DNA of 64,000 bases from Rostratula benghalensis (lineage: Eukaryota; Chordata; Aves; Charadriiformes; Rostratulidae). The DNA lies in assembly GCA_013399305.1 (NCBI GenBank), contig VXAI01000116.1:227617-291616 (forward strand). The letters run 5' to 3'. A model generated the notes under the pieces. That model was not told the DNA's origin, ran no database searches, and saw only the letters and a program-made list of their open reading frames with translations. This document shows, piece by piece, positions 26,131 to 38,599 of the stretch. The first letter of the stretch is position 1. The number at the start of each line of letters is the position of its first letter. A program made the position numbers and the translations under genes.

Positions 26131-26636
26131 CCCTCCTTCTTGTGCACTCTTTCCAATGACAAACATTTGTGAGAGATCTCTTTCTGAGAGTGGAAATAGT
26201 GAAAAAGCAGAGTGTCTGGGCTACAGAAGCATATTCATGTCATTTTTTCACATGTATTAATACAGTGGTTTCAGTTTGGGTGCTTGCCTTTTGTCCTTCC
26301 TCTATCTAAGATAAAAAGTACCTAAAAGGTGGCAGCTGAAGAGGAAGGGACAGCTTCATATAGTGGGTCAGACTAATTGTTCTTGTCATACGGGGTGGCT
26401 GAGACCACATTTGCTGAAAAGTGCAGATTAAAGCATAGTTTACAATCCTTCTTGCACATACCAAGAAACTACGAGGCATAGAGGCAACACAGCGAAGTGC
26501 TGCTTCACACCAGCACAGGGTCTCAGGGCCTGGCGGGGCACATCGGGCACCAGGCAAACAAGCTGCTGCCAAGCTGCACTAATGCCTAGCACCAAATTCG
26601 ATTTCCTGGTCAAAGTACTCTACAAAAACTAACAAA

Positions 26637-26723
26637 GGGAAATGTGTGTATGCTTGCATACAAAATAGAACTATTGTTGGGGGAAATTGTGTTAGCTTGC
26701 ATGCAAACTAGAGCTATTACAGG
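26637..26723. repeat. Two-copy tandem duplication, unit about 43 bp
   Basis: Copy 1 (26637-26680) and copy 2 (26681-26723) both start GGGAAAT and share GCTTGCATNCAAANTAGANCTATT at 26652-26675 and 26695-26718, matching at 21 of 24 positions. One single-base length difference lies before the shared block. No mobile element is associated. Confidence 0.8.
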
Positions 26724-27069
26724 GTGGGGGTCGTGTTTTACTCTTGTGAAGGGAAAGAATGCTATTTCATTGGAATCAAAATGCTTCACAAGAGTATTTT
26801 CCACTGAATTTTAACTTGTATAATCTGTCTTGTCCAGTGTGTAATTTTTGCCAAAGGGGAATGGAAGAGTCCAACTACAGAAGCCTCTTCCACCTGAGAA
26901 GCAGAAAATGACAGTGCAGCCACTGGGATGGGAAAACTTTTTCCTCGACAGCTCAAACCCCGGCTAGTGAAATTCCAGCTCTCAGGAATTAGTTCATCCA
27001 TTTGCTGGATCTGTTTGATGCTAGTTGTAGCTCTAAACAGGTATTGAAAAACAAAGGCATTGTAACTTT

Positions 27070-27084
27070 TTATTATTATTATTT
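27070..27084. repeat. (ATT)n short microsatellite
   Basis: Four to five ATT units within a T-rich stretch. Confidence 0.8.
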
Positions 27085-30000
27085 GCTTTCATCCTCTGCA
27101 TATTTAAAATCTTGCCAGGGATTCCTACTATCTGCAATATATAGGAGTTAGGAGAGAGAAGATCTACCATGACTAATGTAATCCTACCTTTTGGGTTTAT
27201 CTTGGCATGTTACTGCTTTTTTCTTCTCCAACTGACTTGATAGGAATATTTCCAGCAGTGGTGAATTTTCTTGTCTCTGGCTATAAAATCCTGGTCACAG
27301 AAACCTCAGGGGGTTTCTCCTAAACATGAAAAATTAATAGCCTCAGCTTCAGTTACAATTAAGCCCAAATTTCTGTTATTATTAACTCCAGCTGTTGGGT
27401 AAAAAACACAAATATATGTATTTTTATATTCATTTCATGTTGCTGCTTGATATATAATGTAATTGCTGTACATGTCTTTGCATTGCTTTAGTTCTATAGT
27501 ATGACAAATAACAGGTTTTCTGATGATGATAGCTTAAAACTTAAATATAATGGGGTAGATACTTTGTCAAGTTTGCCATCTGCAATGCTACAGTAAAATA
27601 TTTTTAGCGTAATAATCAGGGCGGACTGGAGATCCTGGTCTAGTCCATTTAGTCTCCAGTCAAATTCAGAGAATCAAAAAATGGTCATATGTATCTTTGT
27701 GATTCCCTGATCTTTGCTCATTACACAGCAGGCTGGACCCAAATTTCAACTTAAAAGACATCTGAGGCAGTTACTGTATGACTTTGACTGCAAGAATACC
27801 ATTCTGGCGCTGCAGGAGAGAGCCCAGTACAACAGCTAGCCAGCTACTCCCTCTTTTCCCTAGGTACACTAAAGGAACCCTGCAAGAGATGGCTTAAGGC
27901 AGCTTCAAGGTTATTTTGATTCTCAAAGACCTCCTCGTCCTGCCTGTAATTCCTGTGAATATGCATGCTGGCTGTTGTCCTTTTCCTGTGCGTGGTGTTT
28001 TCCAAGACTCTAACAGCGCTGAGCAGTATTTCTAGACAGCCTTTGATTTTACATTCTCAGTAGCCTGAAAGCATCTTGACAAGGAACAGTCTTATCTCAA
28101 CCTGTCAGGCAAGCGCTGACCCTGTATCAGCATGGAGGCGATGCACAGCAGATGCTCTATGTCCTGCAAATGCCTCCAGCTGCTGTAAACCATCTTTGTT
28201 CTCCCTGCAGTGAGTGCAGTAGAGCTGGAATGTACCACCCAGGCCATAGGCAGTGATGTGGGTCCCATGCTAGTCCCGCTGCTCACTGAAAGCAAATGAT
28301 GTCCAAAAAGGGTTACTGCACACACAAACTCCTGGTGCTGCCATCCCTGCTGGAGCTGGGGCCTCATGGATGCAAGTTTTGGGTTTTTTTCTCTGGAAGA
28401 GATGAAGTAATTGCGTGTACTCAGCTTGACGATGCATAACTTTCTGATGTGGCCAGCCAGTTCCCACATAAGGGGTGAGCGAACAAACCCATTAAAAAGA
28501 GATCAAATTAAAGATGGATTAATTTTTTTTCTCCCTACCAAAAGCAACACCCAGTATTCACTTTCCAAAGTACTATGTTTTTTCAAAACGAGATGTGATA
28601 GGGTGATCACACACAACATCCACTTTTCATACCAAAGGTCCTGCCTGGATGCAGTGCCACCCTCTTTCCCCTACTTGGTCTCCAAATGCATCTGGGCATT
28701 TGTGCCTGCAGCAGGCACCTGGCAGGGTGCATTTAAGGTGGCCACATGCCAGGGAGCAGAATGAGGTCCCCTTTGAGTGAGAGTGGGTGGATCTTAAAAA
28801 AAACCCCACAAAAAGCAGTTATCAGCTCTCAGTAAATAAATTTGAAAACATGGGCCCAAGTTTTGTGTGAAACTTTGCCAGCAGCCCTGAAAGGCATATG
28901 AGAAGGGGAGGCTGGGTGGCCCCAAGGCCACTTGCAGCCCTGCAGTCCTGAGGCCAGCAGCACGGGGACGGAGGGGAGTGGGGCCAGGCTGAGCAGATGC
29001 ACGGCCAGGGCTGCTCCGCACCCTCACTTGGCTTGGGTTTTCACTTAGACTTCTCCTTTAATCCACTAACCATCCATGCACAAAAACCTCTTATCCAAGG
29101 TTAATTTGGTCCTTTCAGAGTAGGTTAGTTGGCTTGCACACAGCTACAGGCGAGATTTCCTCTCAGACTGTGAACATTCGCTCTGTGGAGAGCATTTAGG
29201 CTAAATCATGCAAGTGCTGACAGCCCTCCAACATTTTTCCACAGTCTCCTTAAGTGCCCCAAAAGTCATTTAACTTTCCCACAGTTCACTTTGGAGGACT
29301 CACAGCTTGTCCTGATGGAGGTTGAGGACACAGGGACTCCCAGAGCACCACAGCCCTGCGGGAGCTGTCTGTACCAATTCTGCAGGGTCACACCACCACA
29401 AGACTCACTGAGCACCCCAGGTAGATTAGCACCTTCATGCAGACCTCCATACTGCTCATCTCTAGCTCCTGAATGCAAAAACAGCTAGCTTTGAAAGCAC
29501 TTCTCCCCTGGTCAAATCCTGGGGATAAGCAAACCTGCTTTGGAGAAAATCATGGCCCCAGAACAATTGGCCCAGCAACAGAAGGGGTATGACTGTACAA
29601 CCAAGATGTGACATGTACCATCCTGAAACCAAGGATCTAAAATTGTGATACACACTCTGTTGGTTTTGGGGTATACCTTTTCTGGTAGGGGGAGTGTCAC
29701 TGAATGACAAACCAGCAGCTGATTTGCTGGATCTCGTTAATATTTGGTGTGCACCCAGCCCTGTCCCAGCACAGGAATACCTTGATTCTTTACTGGTTTT
29801 TGAAACAGTGCCGACCCTTAGCTGCTAAGCTTGGCCTTTGCAACATGGTTTTACACTTACAGCTTTTTACCTCTTCTTTGGTTAATAGCTGTTTGGCATC
29901 CTCTTTTCCTAATTAGTACAGGGAACAGAGGGCACAGAACATGTGGTTGCTCACACCAAGCGCACAAGTGTCCCCATTCCATATGGACTTAAAAATATTT

Positions 30001-31924
30001 CTGGTCATTCTTGGTACCTTTGTTCAAGTCTGGAACAAGTGCATTACATTCCTTGTATAACTTAAAGCAAACACTATGCTGATGTTTCCAGGATCCTCCT
30101 CAGAAATTTTAGGGATACTACAAAAAAAGGGGATAAATCAGGTTTATTTAAGGAGAAAAGGCAACAATTTAGGGTAAAAATGACAATAACCTTACTTTTG
30201 AAAATCAGTGTTAAAACAATGCTATGTTTCCCATCCTCTTCCTTTGTGCCAGAGTTACTTTCCTGACTCCTTAGGGATTAGAATCTCTACCACAGCTAGG
30301 AAATTCTTCAAGCCAGAACCAGAAATATTCCTGTCTGACACCATAATTTCTGTATTGAAAATGTAAAACCAAAATTCTGTTCAGAAAAACTCAAAAGAGT
30401 TTACAATCTGCAGAACACTATGGAACAAGCTTGAGAAGTACCTGGAAGGGACTAACTGGCTACATAAAAAGAGAAACACCATTCCCTACAGCAGCAATTG
30501 CTGCTGTCCATTTGTCTTATCATGGCACTGTAGAAGATACATTGAACCCAAGTCTTCAGAGCTTTCACCCTTGATTACTCACCCTAGATTCCATCTTCCA
30601 CTTCCACCTATTGCAAAAGTGGCCAAAGACTTTGTGCACCCTTGAAGGAATCCAATTCAGTTTTACTGCTAGGAGGTCATCTTGGGCCATCCCAGGGTAA
30701 GGGTGTAAGTTAATGTCTAGTAGTAGGTAGAGTCAGTTATGAGTGGGATGCAACCACAGCTTTGGAAGGACGTGCAGTTTCTCCTGCATCCTACTGACCA
30801 TCACCTTAAGAGAGCGACTTTTCACCTGTGAAAACACCACAGACACCAAATCAGATAGAGGGGTTAAAGAGGTCATAGAAATGCAGGGAAGTAACTGGAC
30901 TGGGAGCAAGTTACAAATGTGACTTAAATAGCATGACAAATTATTTTTACTATATATTAAAGCAGTTGGCCAGTTTCAGATCAGCTGAAATGCCACAGAA
31001 CACAGGCTGGTTGCAAATGGTGAGGACCTGACACTCATGGGCGGACACTCTTCTGTCATGAACTCTTCCACAGAACAGGTGCAGAAGGTCACCCCTCAAA
31101 TCAGGATTAATTTCTATGCTGTATTATTTCAGAGGCTGCAGAAAGGAAAATGGAGGTCAAGCTACAGAGAGGCCTTTCCCTTCTTTTTTAGGTGGGATTG
31201 ACTATGTGGTTAGAACTTGTGCATTTAAAATTGCCTTTTAAATACTCTTTTCCTCACCCAGCCAGAAGCCGCTTATTCTGACATCATAAGGCACTGCTGC
31301 AGGGCATATATTTTCCTGTCACAGAGGGAAGATTAGAGATGAAAAAGGGTTATAGAGAGTAAGAATTTGATGTAAAGGGGGTGAATTTTTGCTATAAGTT
31401 GAGTGATTAGGAGAGATATCTAGAAGTAAGACACAGAGGATAGATTGCCTTGGACCAGGAGGAAATGAGATACAGAAAGTGTAACAGAGACAGTGAAAAA
31501 GCGAGACATACTTAAGCACTAAATGCAAACAGGCATCCTCCTAGCTTTTCAACTTTCAACAATGCACCTGGCAGACTGGAGAACCTTGAGTGTCACAGCT
31601 TTAAGCTCTGTTTACACTGCCCACCCCTTCTGCATACATACTTTAAACACAGGAAAAGAAAAATGAGAACAAACACTAACCTTTCAGACACCGATGAAAC
31701 CTCATATTCCTGTAGCCTTGCCTTTCTGCCCTTTTGACTGTGCATTAGGGAATGCCTCCCCCTGTTTACTCCTCTCTTGTCCTGTGAGTAGCCCTGCTGT
31801 GCTTGTAGCATATTCATTTAAGTAAATCTTCCTTGGCAGAGTACACATGGCCCTTTATTGTTATTCTTAAGACACTTGCATAAACATTGTGTCATTTCTA
31901 TAATTACACACCTAAGTAGTTAGG

Positions 31925-32091
31925 ATGCCTGATTGAGCAGATTGTTTACTGTTATTCTTTTATAAATCTTTTTATTTCAGTAGTTTTCTTTTTAGTAACA
32001 TGGTAATATGTGCTTTCGCTCTTAATACGGTACAAGATGCATGCTAGGAGGAGCAGATTGTTGACTGTTGTTTTAATAAATATTTTTATTG
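31925..32091. repeat. Imperfect direct repeat, two copies about 113 bp apart
   Basis: GATGC followed by a short variable piece, then GAGCAGATTGTTNACTGTT and a T-rich ending with ATAAAT and TTTTTATT, occurs at about 31925-31978 and 32036-32090. The second copy lacks a few bases. The spacer is not repeated obviously, so this is either an old segmental tandem duplication whose middle has diverged or two copies of a short unnamed element. Confidence 0.65.
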
Positions 32092-34601
32092 AGCTAATTT
32101 ATATTAAAGTGATCTTTTCTAGTAGCAGGGAAAAAATGTTTTCTAGAATGACTGGCCAACTGCAACAGACATAATAATAGCCATCAAGTTTATAGTGGTA
32201 CCTTCAGACAATCACAACTGAAGACATATGTTGTTTCACAAAAAAACCCATATCTTCTGAAACTTTAAATTGCATCATGTTTAAGGTATTCTGTGTACAG
32301 TACATGTTAGTGAAGTGAAAGGGCACATCTGTGCTGTACTTACTCAGATGACTATTTTATTCACTGGATGATGGCAATTTATTCATTGATTTCTGGATAC
32401 CAGATTGCCAAGGAGATATCAGATATCTGGCTGATGTTAAAAACAGTTGGACTTTGTATTTGAATCTCATTGTTTGTAGCTGTTTAAAAATCATAATTGA
32501 ACAGCAAGTAAATGAAAAAGAACAAGGAAATAAAAATAATACCTCACACATTATTCCCCCCTCTCTTATTCCTCAGAGAGAACAATATGCACAGATTAAC
32601 TCACAGGAGATTCCCCAAACACTTCATTAAAACTGATTTGGCCTGTGCAGATACTCAAATTGGGGTCTGGACTGTAAAGTGAAGATGTTACAGGAAATGG
32701 TCATAAGGCCATTTCTGCCTTGCAGTACTGTAAAGAGGTTGCCAGCACCAAAGAAACAAATAATAGACATGGTGGAGGCTTATATATGCTTCAATTTCCA
32801 CATTTTACTTGAAGCCCAGGAGGGGCAAGGTCTGATTCCTTCCTTCCCAATCTAAGAGCAAGAGGGTTGATGGGTACATTCTGCCTGAAAGACGAGGTGC
32901 AATATACACTGCTCTGTCCATGTGGTAGTTGACAGAGCACCAGTATCTCATGCTGGTTTTACCTATATATTTGGGGCCTGGGTAGGTGGCAAAGATTCAT
33001 GGCTGGTAATTCAGCCACCATGTATCAGGGTTCTCCTCATGGTCTGCTTGGCCTCCATGAGTGGCTGTGTCTTCCCTGTCCCTGAAATCATATCACCCCC
33101 ACCTTGCAACCTGAAAAGGAGAGTTGAGTTCCCAATTCAATTTTTGTGCCTGAGGAGTAACAAACCCATAGGAAAAAGAACTCTTCCCAGACTCAAGAGA
33201 AGATTCTACTCTCACCCCAAATTATCCGTTATTGTACAACCTTAACAACCTTGAGCTCAGAGAGACAACACAGAGGAATACACCAAAGGGTCATTGGTCT
33301 CTGTAAAAATAAAATTAAGACAAGATCCCCCTTGCTCTCATTACAACATGCAGGTTTTTTAAGCTATCTCTTCTAAGCCCACATAACAGTATATGGCTTC
33401 ACATTTTAAAAACAGGAAAGTATATTCCCAGCTTCAATTTCTGTACCTCAGAGTCTCTAAATACAACAAAAAAGTGAAGTTAACTAAACTGATATTTAGA
33501 ATGCATAGGAAAAGTTCATTTCTACTAACATTTCAATATTTTTCTGTGCAAAGTATTAATTTCATTGTGGTAGAAAGCATCAATATTTTCTCAAGTTATT
33601 TTACTTCTCTCCCCCTTGGGAAAAGAACACACAAAATCCCAGCTTTTCCACACCAGAACAGTTCTTGTTGGAAGTAGTATAGGTGGAGAAATTACATTTC
33701 TTCTGAGGCAATACACAACATAGTATTTATGTTTGCCTGATCAACTCCACAGAAAATATGATTCATGTTTGGATATACCAAACCAAAATGGAATATTTTT
33801 CCTTCTTTTCCTGGCCAATGTGGTTAAGGCAATCTCAAAGCCATGGTGGATTTTTTCTATTAAGAGGAAAGAAGAATGGTATCAATCAGATAATGTGGAA
33901 AACACAGTGACTTTACCACTCTTCCTTCTACAATGCCAAAGCCACCCATCCACCACCAATTTGTTTCTAAATATACTCACAGCTGAACAAACACAGAGGA
34001 AAACAAGTGGATGCAGGGAGTCACAAGGCATGCTCATTCGCTCCCATGTGGGCCAGCCCATGGCATGGGATTACTGTGGAAGGACACCCAGGGATGGTGG
34101 CAGGCACTGAAAGGCAAGAGTCGAGGGGAACCTGCAGCACCAGAGTGAGCAGCCTCTTCCTGCCCCAATGATGTAGGGCGGGAACTTGCCAGCCTTAGCC
34201 GGCCAAGTAGCTGTGAGGTTTCTTTTTCTCCCTCTCTCCCCATATAAGTTTGTGCATGTGATTTAGCTTCTAATTAGTCTGACCGCAGCAGGCTTTGCCT
34301 TGAGCTGTGGCTTTCTCCCCTACCACTACTTACCACAGCACTTAGTTGCCCCCAATGAGAGGTTGCTTATGTGCTTCAACCACATCTCAGTACCACTGTT
34401 CAGAAGACCCATTTACTAGGAGCCATTAATATCTTTCAGCCTAAGAGGAGAAAAAGCAAAAATCCTCCACCTCACTGTGGATAGATAGATATCTGGTAGT
34501 CACAAGTCGTAGTAGCAATTAAGCAATCATTGCTCTGCCACTAGCAAAGGCCATTGCCCTTTTCCCCAGTGACAGAGCAGTGACTATTAAAAATGTTTGC
34601 T

Positions 34602-34800
34602 GGAGGGGAATCTTGTAGGTCACCTAGTCAAAGCCCCTGCCTGTAGCACTAGCTCAGGTCAGTCATGGTTGTGCCAAGGCAAGTCTTGAAAACCCCCAAG
34701 GACGCAGGTTGCACAGTCTCCCTGGATACCAGCTTCCAGTGTTGTGCACTCTTTCCAGCAAAGAAATTTAACTCTAACTGATTTCTTCCTCATGTTGAGA
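34602..34800 (-). mobile_element. Old CR1 LINE 3'-end fragment
   Basis: On the plus strand the order is GGAGGTCAnCTAGTC-like, then a CCCCTGC block, then TTGAAAACCnCCAAGGA, CACAGTCTCCCTGG and TTCCAGTGTTGTGCACTCTTTCCAGCA, ending near CTTCCTCATGTTGAG. This is the reverse complement of the CR1 3' UTR and ORF2 C-terminal end, so the fragment lies on the minus strand. It has lost the terminal tail motif and is more divergent than the other copies, suggesting an older insertion. Confidence 0.75.
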
Positions 34801-35921
34801 AAAAGAAGGTTTGAAAGCTAAACCTGGCACATCAGAGAATACCTCGTTCAAGACCTGCACTTTCCTGGTGATACCAAAAAAAATGCTTCCTGGTGTAAAT
34901 GCTGGCATGGCCAGCCCACACAGGAACAACACAGGATGCCTTGCAGCTGCACGGTTGTGATCTTGTGAATGTATTTGAGAGAGAGGAAAAAAAAATTGGC
35001 ATTATAGACGGAAGAGTGTGGTAAAAGCCATAATTTGGCTGGGATTAAAGAAACCACTGGAAGTTCCTTAGTTTTAAATTTTGCGCAGATGTCAACTATA
35101 CTTGTTCCTACTGTCTTTAATTTAATGTCTGGAATATTGTGGTAATGTAATTCAGATGACATATGACTGGGAAACAGCCAGACCAACAGATTTGTGAAAT
35201 TTTCTTTTTATGTTTAGATTTAATAAAAAAAAGATCTCTCATGTGTGGCTTTTCTACACAGCAGTGTAAAAAAACTGCTGTAGAAAGCTATGAAAAATAT
35301 CTGTGAAGTGCACTTGAACATGCCTGCAGACAGACCAGAAGGCAGAGGCTCATTGTAGCAGTGGTGGCAGCTGCCATTTTCTTGTTTTTTCCCAATTCAG
35401 CACATCATGGCTCTTCTTCCCACCACGGAGAAGAGGAGGCAAATCTCTGTGCTTGCTTCAATCCCTCAACCTCAATGAAACTAAGAATTGGGGTAAAGAA
35501 GCATATAGGCAGCTACCCCAGATTGCTTCAGCTGTTTCCGAAGTGATCACCCTTGCAGAGCACTGCACTTTTTACTCCACATTACCCATTACAAAGCAGT
35601 TTGGTACATTACAGACACTCTGGATATGGTGTTTGATGGTGATTTTGTGAATAAAGACTCAGGGAAACTAATAAGCAGTTCAAACAAATGCAGTCAGATT
35701 TTTGGTAAAGGGACACAAATAAGATGAAATTTTAATCTAACTAGGTGGTGCTTAGACCTGTCTGTTGTGCGTTTCCTTATGAAACAGGACCTGAAGTCAC
35801 CTTGATCTCATAGAAATCTAAGAATTTAGCTCATTTTACCTGATAATGTATGGATAGAGCTTCAGAAATTGTTTTTAACAATTAAAGAAATCTGGTAAGG
35901 ACCAAGCATCTCACTCTCACC

Positions 35922-35942
35922 AAAAAAAAAAAAAAAAAAAAA
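35922..35942. repeat. Poly-A tract (21 A)
   Basis: Twenty-one consecutive A. An ATTAAA lies about 40 bp upstream, but no coding remnant is recognised before it, so a processed pseudogene is not claimed. Confidence 0.95.
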
Positions 35943-37241
35943 GCTCCGTCATGACTTATTACAAAAATCTATTTGGAGGGCATCATGATTTTGGAAGAAG
36001 AATGCTAGTACACATGAGACTTAAGGCAAAATTAATTGAGTGCTAATTCCTAAAGTTGTTTTGTATGCAGATGAGATGATATTACCATCACTGTGTCTCC
36101 AGTTCTCCAGTAAGGTCCTGCTTAGCCTGAAGCAGGATGAGTATGTGTATGAATATGTGGCCCTACCAGATTACAAGTTAAATTACCCACTCCACAATGC
36201 ATTTATAACTACTTTCCCTCCATCCATGATATTTTCACACCATGGAGGGAGCACTGGTTGCCTAGCACAGTTTTCTGTGTGCTGGAGGGAACATTAGTTT
36301 ATATGGTGCCCCTTGGCAGAGGTGCCCAGGCACAGCCAGTGCAGCACTGCCTTGCAGGAGCATATATGGGTAAAATAAAACCCCTTGGAGGATGTTTAAT
36401 GCTAAATTTTGTGGAAGAGTTTGAAGAATTCTTTAATAAATTACTTTAAAATGCCAGTCTGGTCTCACTGTGCATGCAAGTGACTCATATTTCTTGGGTT
36501 CTATTTGCATTTCTTGTATTATTCAACTGTAATAATATGAATTTCTCCTCAGAAAACACCCTTGTGCCCTGTTCACAAGCAACAATAGGCTCCTAGCTCT
36601 CTTCATCAGCTTTCTGAGTTAACTGCTCTTTCACTTGCTTTAAAGGGGAGTTTATTGACATATTTATTGCCAAATTTTCTATTTACATGGTTCAAAATTT
36701 AGCTGTCCGAAGAAAACCATGGAAATCTACATGTACCTTTCTGCTGATCCCTTTCAAGAAATTATGACACACACAACGGCCTCTGCAACTTTGAGACCAA
36801 AACTCTTATTTCAAGAAAATTACCCTTTCACCATATTACTGCATATTATTGTGGGTCTAGAAATGCATACGTTTTTTTCACTTGAAATGTTGACTCGGCT
36901 TTAATCTTAAAACATATGGATGTCATTCTCTTTTTGCTCAGAGGCACTGATGCAACTGAAGAAAAACATTAAATTTCTGGAGGGAGGCCAAGCTGGATAG
37001 CGGCAGCATAGAGTATACAGTGCTTCCATTGACATCAGATCTGGAAGCAGATCAGATATGAATGGAAGACCCATAGTGAGTCAGGTTTGCATGTAAACCT
37101 CCAGTGAGTCTGGACCAGCTCCAAAAACTAATATAGTATCAATGAAAGAACTACACTGTATCCACTTTCAGATACTTTTGCTGCAAAATCAAATTGGTTT
37201 TAATTCATGGATTAAAATATGCCAAACTGTGTGGATATTCC

Positions 37242-37256
37242 TTTTTTTTTTTTTTT
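37242..37256. repeat. Poly-T tract (15 T)
   Basis: Fifteen consecutive T, followed by an AT-rich sequence. Confidence 0.95.
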
Positions 37257-37700
37257 AATGAATTCATCAAAACTTCATTAAAGGATTGTTAAGACATCAC
37301 ACAAAAATATCAGAGCTCAGAAATCCATGGAGAGAGATATTTTGGACTCTCCTTTCTGTACTATCCATTTTACCTTTCTACATTTGACAAACATCTATTT
37401 TGAACTGAGGTTTCTTGTTATTAACTTTTCTTTCCTGTTGGTAATTTCAGGTATTTTTATCCTTTGGTTGCTGATGGATTTATTAGTTCCTTAAAACCAG
37501 GAAGATTTCAGTTTGGGGATTAAAACTATTTACAATGAACAAAAAAGGATTTCAATTATAAATATGTAAGATATCAACTATTCCCCTGCTTTGTAATATA
37601 TATATTTGCTTTTATTGTTCTCTGTTGTCTACATTTTATTATTGTGTCAGTGCTGCTCCTCTGCTCTCTCAATTCTTGCACCACGTTTTTGAAAAAGATT

Positions 37701-37718
37701 AAAAAAAAAAAAAAAAAA
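37701..37718. repeat. Poly-A tract (18 A)
   Basis: Eighteen consecutive A followed by GAAGG. No associated retroposed sequence was recognised. Confidence 0.95.
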
Positions 37719-38599
37719 GAAGGCAAGTGGAGATGCCAGGAAGGAATAAACAAAAGCAGCCCAATTCCCACTGATAAAGCACCACCTTCTCTACATTTTG
37801 TGGAATGCAAGATGGATGCCATGTTCTGCAGACTTGCAGCTAAGAATAGAAATATTACCAGATCCTCAGTTCTACTGGAAAGCTAAGGCTCCTGTTTGTT
37901 ACAACCTTGCAGTCTCAGAACTTCCTACTTACTGATTTGTTTCTATTTCTGTTGATCAGGAAGGAGAGAAATACGAATCCATTCTGTCATTCTGTTCAGT
38001 GGGTAGGTTTACTGGTGCTCCTTAGCCACTCAGAAACAAGTCCTTTCTGTGCAGCCCCATCCTAGCCCACCATTCTGATGTGTCCCTGGGTCTCTTGAAT
38101 GTCATTTTGTAGAGCACAGTGAGCTCAATATTTGCTTGTTGTATTTGGTGTGTTGTACTGTGTTCAGTTACATAATATCAAGGTATTGCAAAAATCTAGT
38201 CTACTTCACTGCATCAAGTCAAGCCCAGCATAAATTTTGCTACTTTTGCAAGAACCCAATGAAATTTAAATGTGTTTAATTCGAGGCACATTTTCAGCCA
38301 CTAGGTTAGATGTGAGCAGAATGTATAAAGTCACTTGTTTGTGTCCCAGGTAAACAGTAAGTGGGTGAATTCTACATTTCTGTTATAATTGTGGAGGAAG
38401 TCTCTCTACCAATAATTATAGTAATTTATGCAACTATATAAAAGCTTCTAGGCTTTCAAATAATTAACAGATCACGAACCACATTGTGCATACAATACCT
38501 TTGAGACTAAAAGAAGGTCAGAGAGACATAGGTCTTCCATCAAGACTAGAAAGGACCAGAACATGTCACTCTGTCCCTCTTCTTCAGCTTGACTGCAGT

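Larger units (their letters stand above)
25192..34601. other. Unique non-coding sequence with small duplications
   Basis: Contains a CTGT/CTAC tetranucleotide stretch (26081-26130), a 43-bp tandem duplication (26637-26723) and a dispersed direct repeat (31925-32091), listed separately. The section 28090-29040 is richer in G and C and carries several overlapping open frames on both strands (up to 125 codons), but no protein family is recognised and CG dinucleotides are scarce. No RNA gene was seen. Confidence 0.6.
34801..38599. other. Unique non-coding sequence with poly-A/T tracts
   Basis: No gene, RNA or mobile element recognised. Homopolymer tracts at 35922-35942, 37242-37256 and 37701-37718 are listed separately. 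Short open frames here are not supported by any domain. Confidence 0.6.

Noticed and set aside
28092..28469. 125-codon minus-strand open frame in a G/C-richer stretch
   Set aside because: No recognisable family; an opposite-strand frame and another minus frame overlap it; no splice or promoter context.
28600..29040. Possible CpG-island promoter
   Set aside because: Moderately G/C-rich but with very few CG dinucleotides and no adjoining first exon.
33733..34110. 125-codon plus-strand open frame
   Set aside because: Composition and lack of motifs are those of a chance frame.
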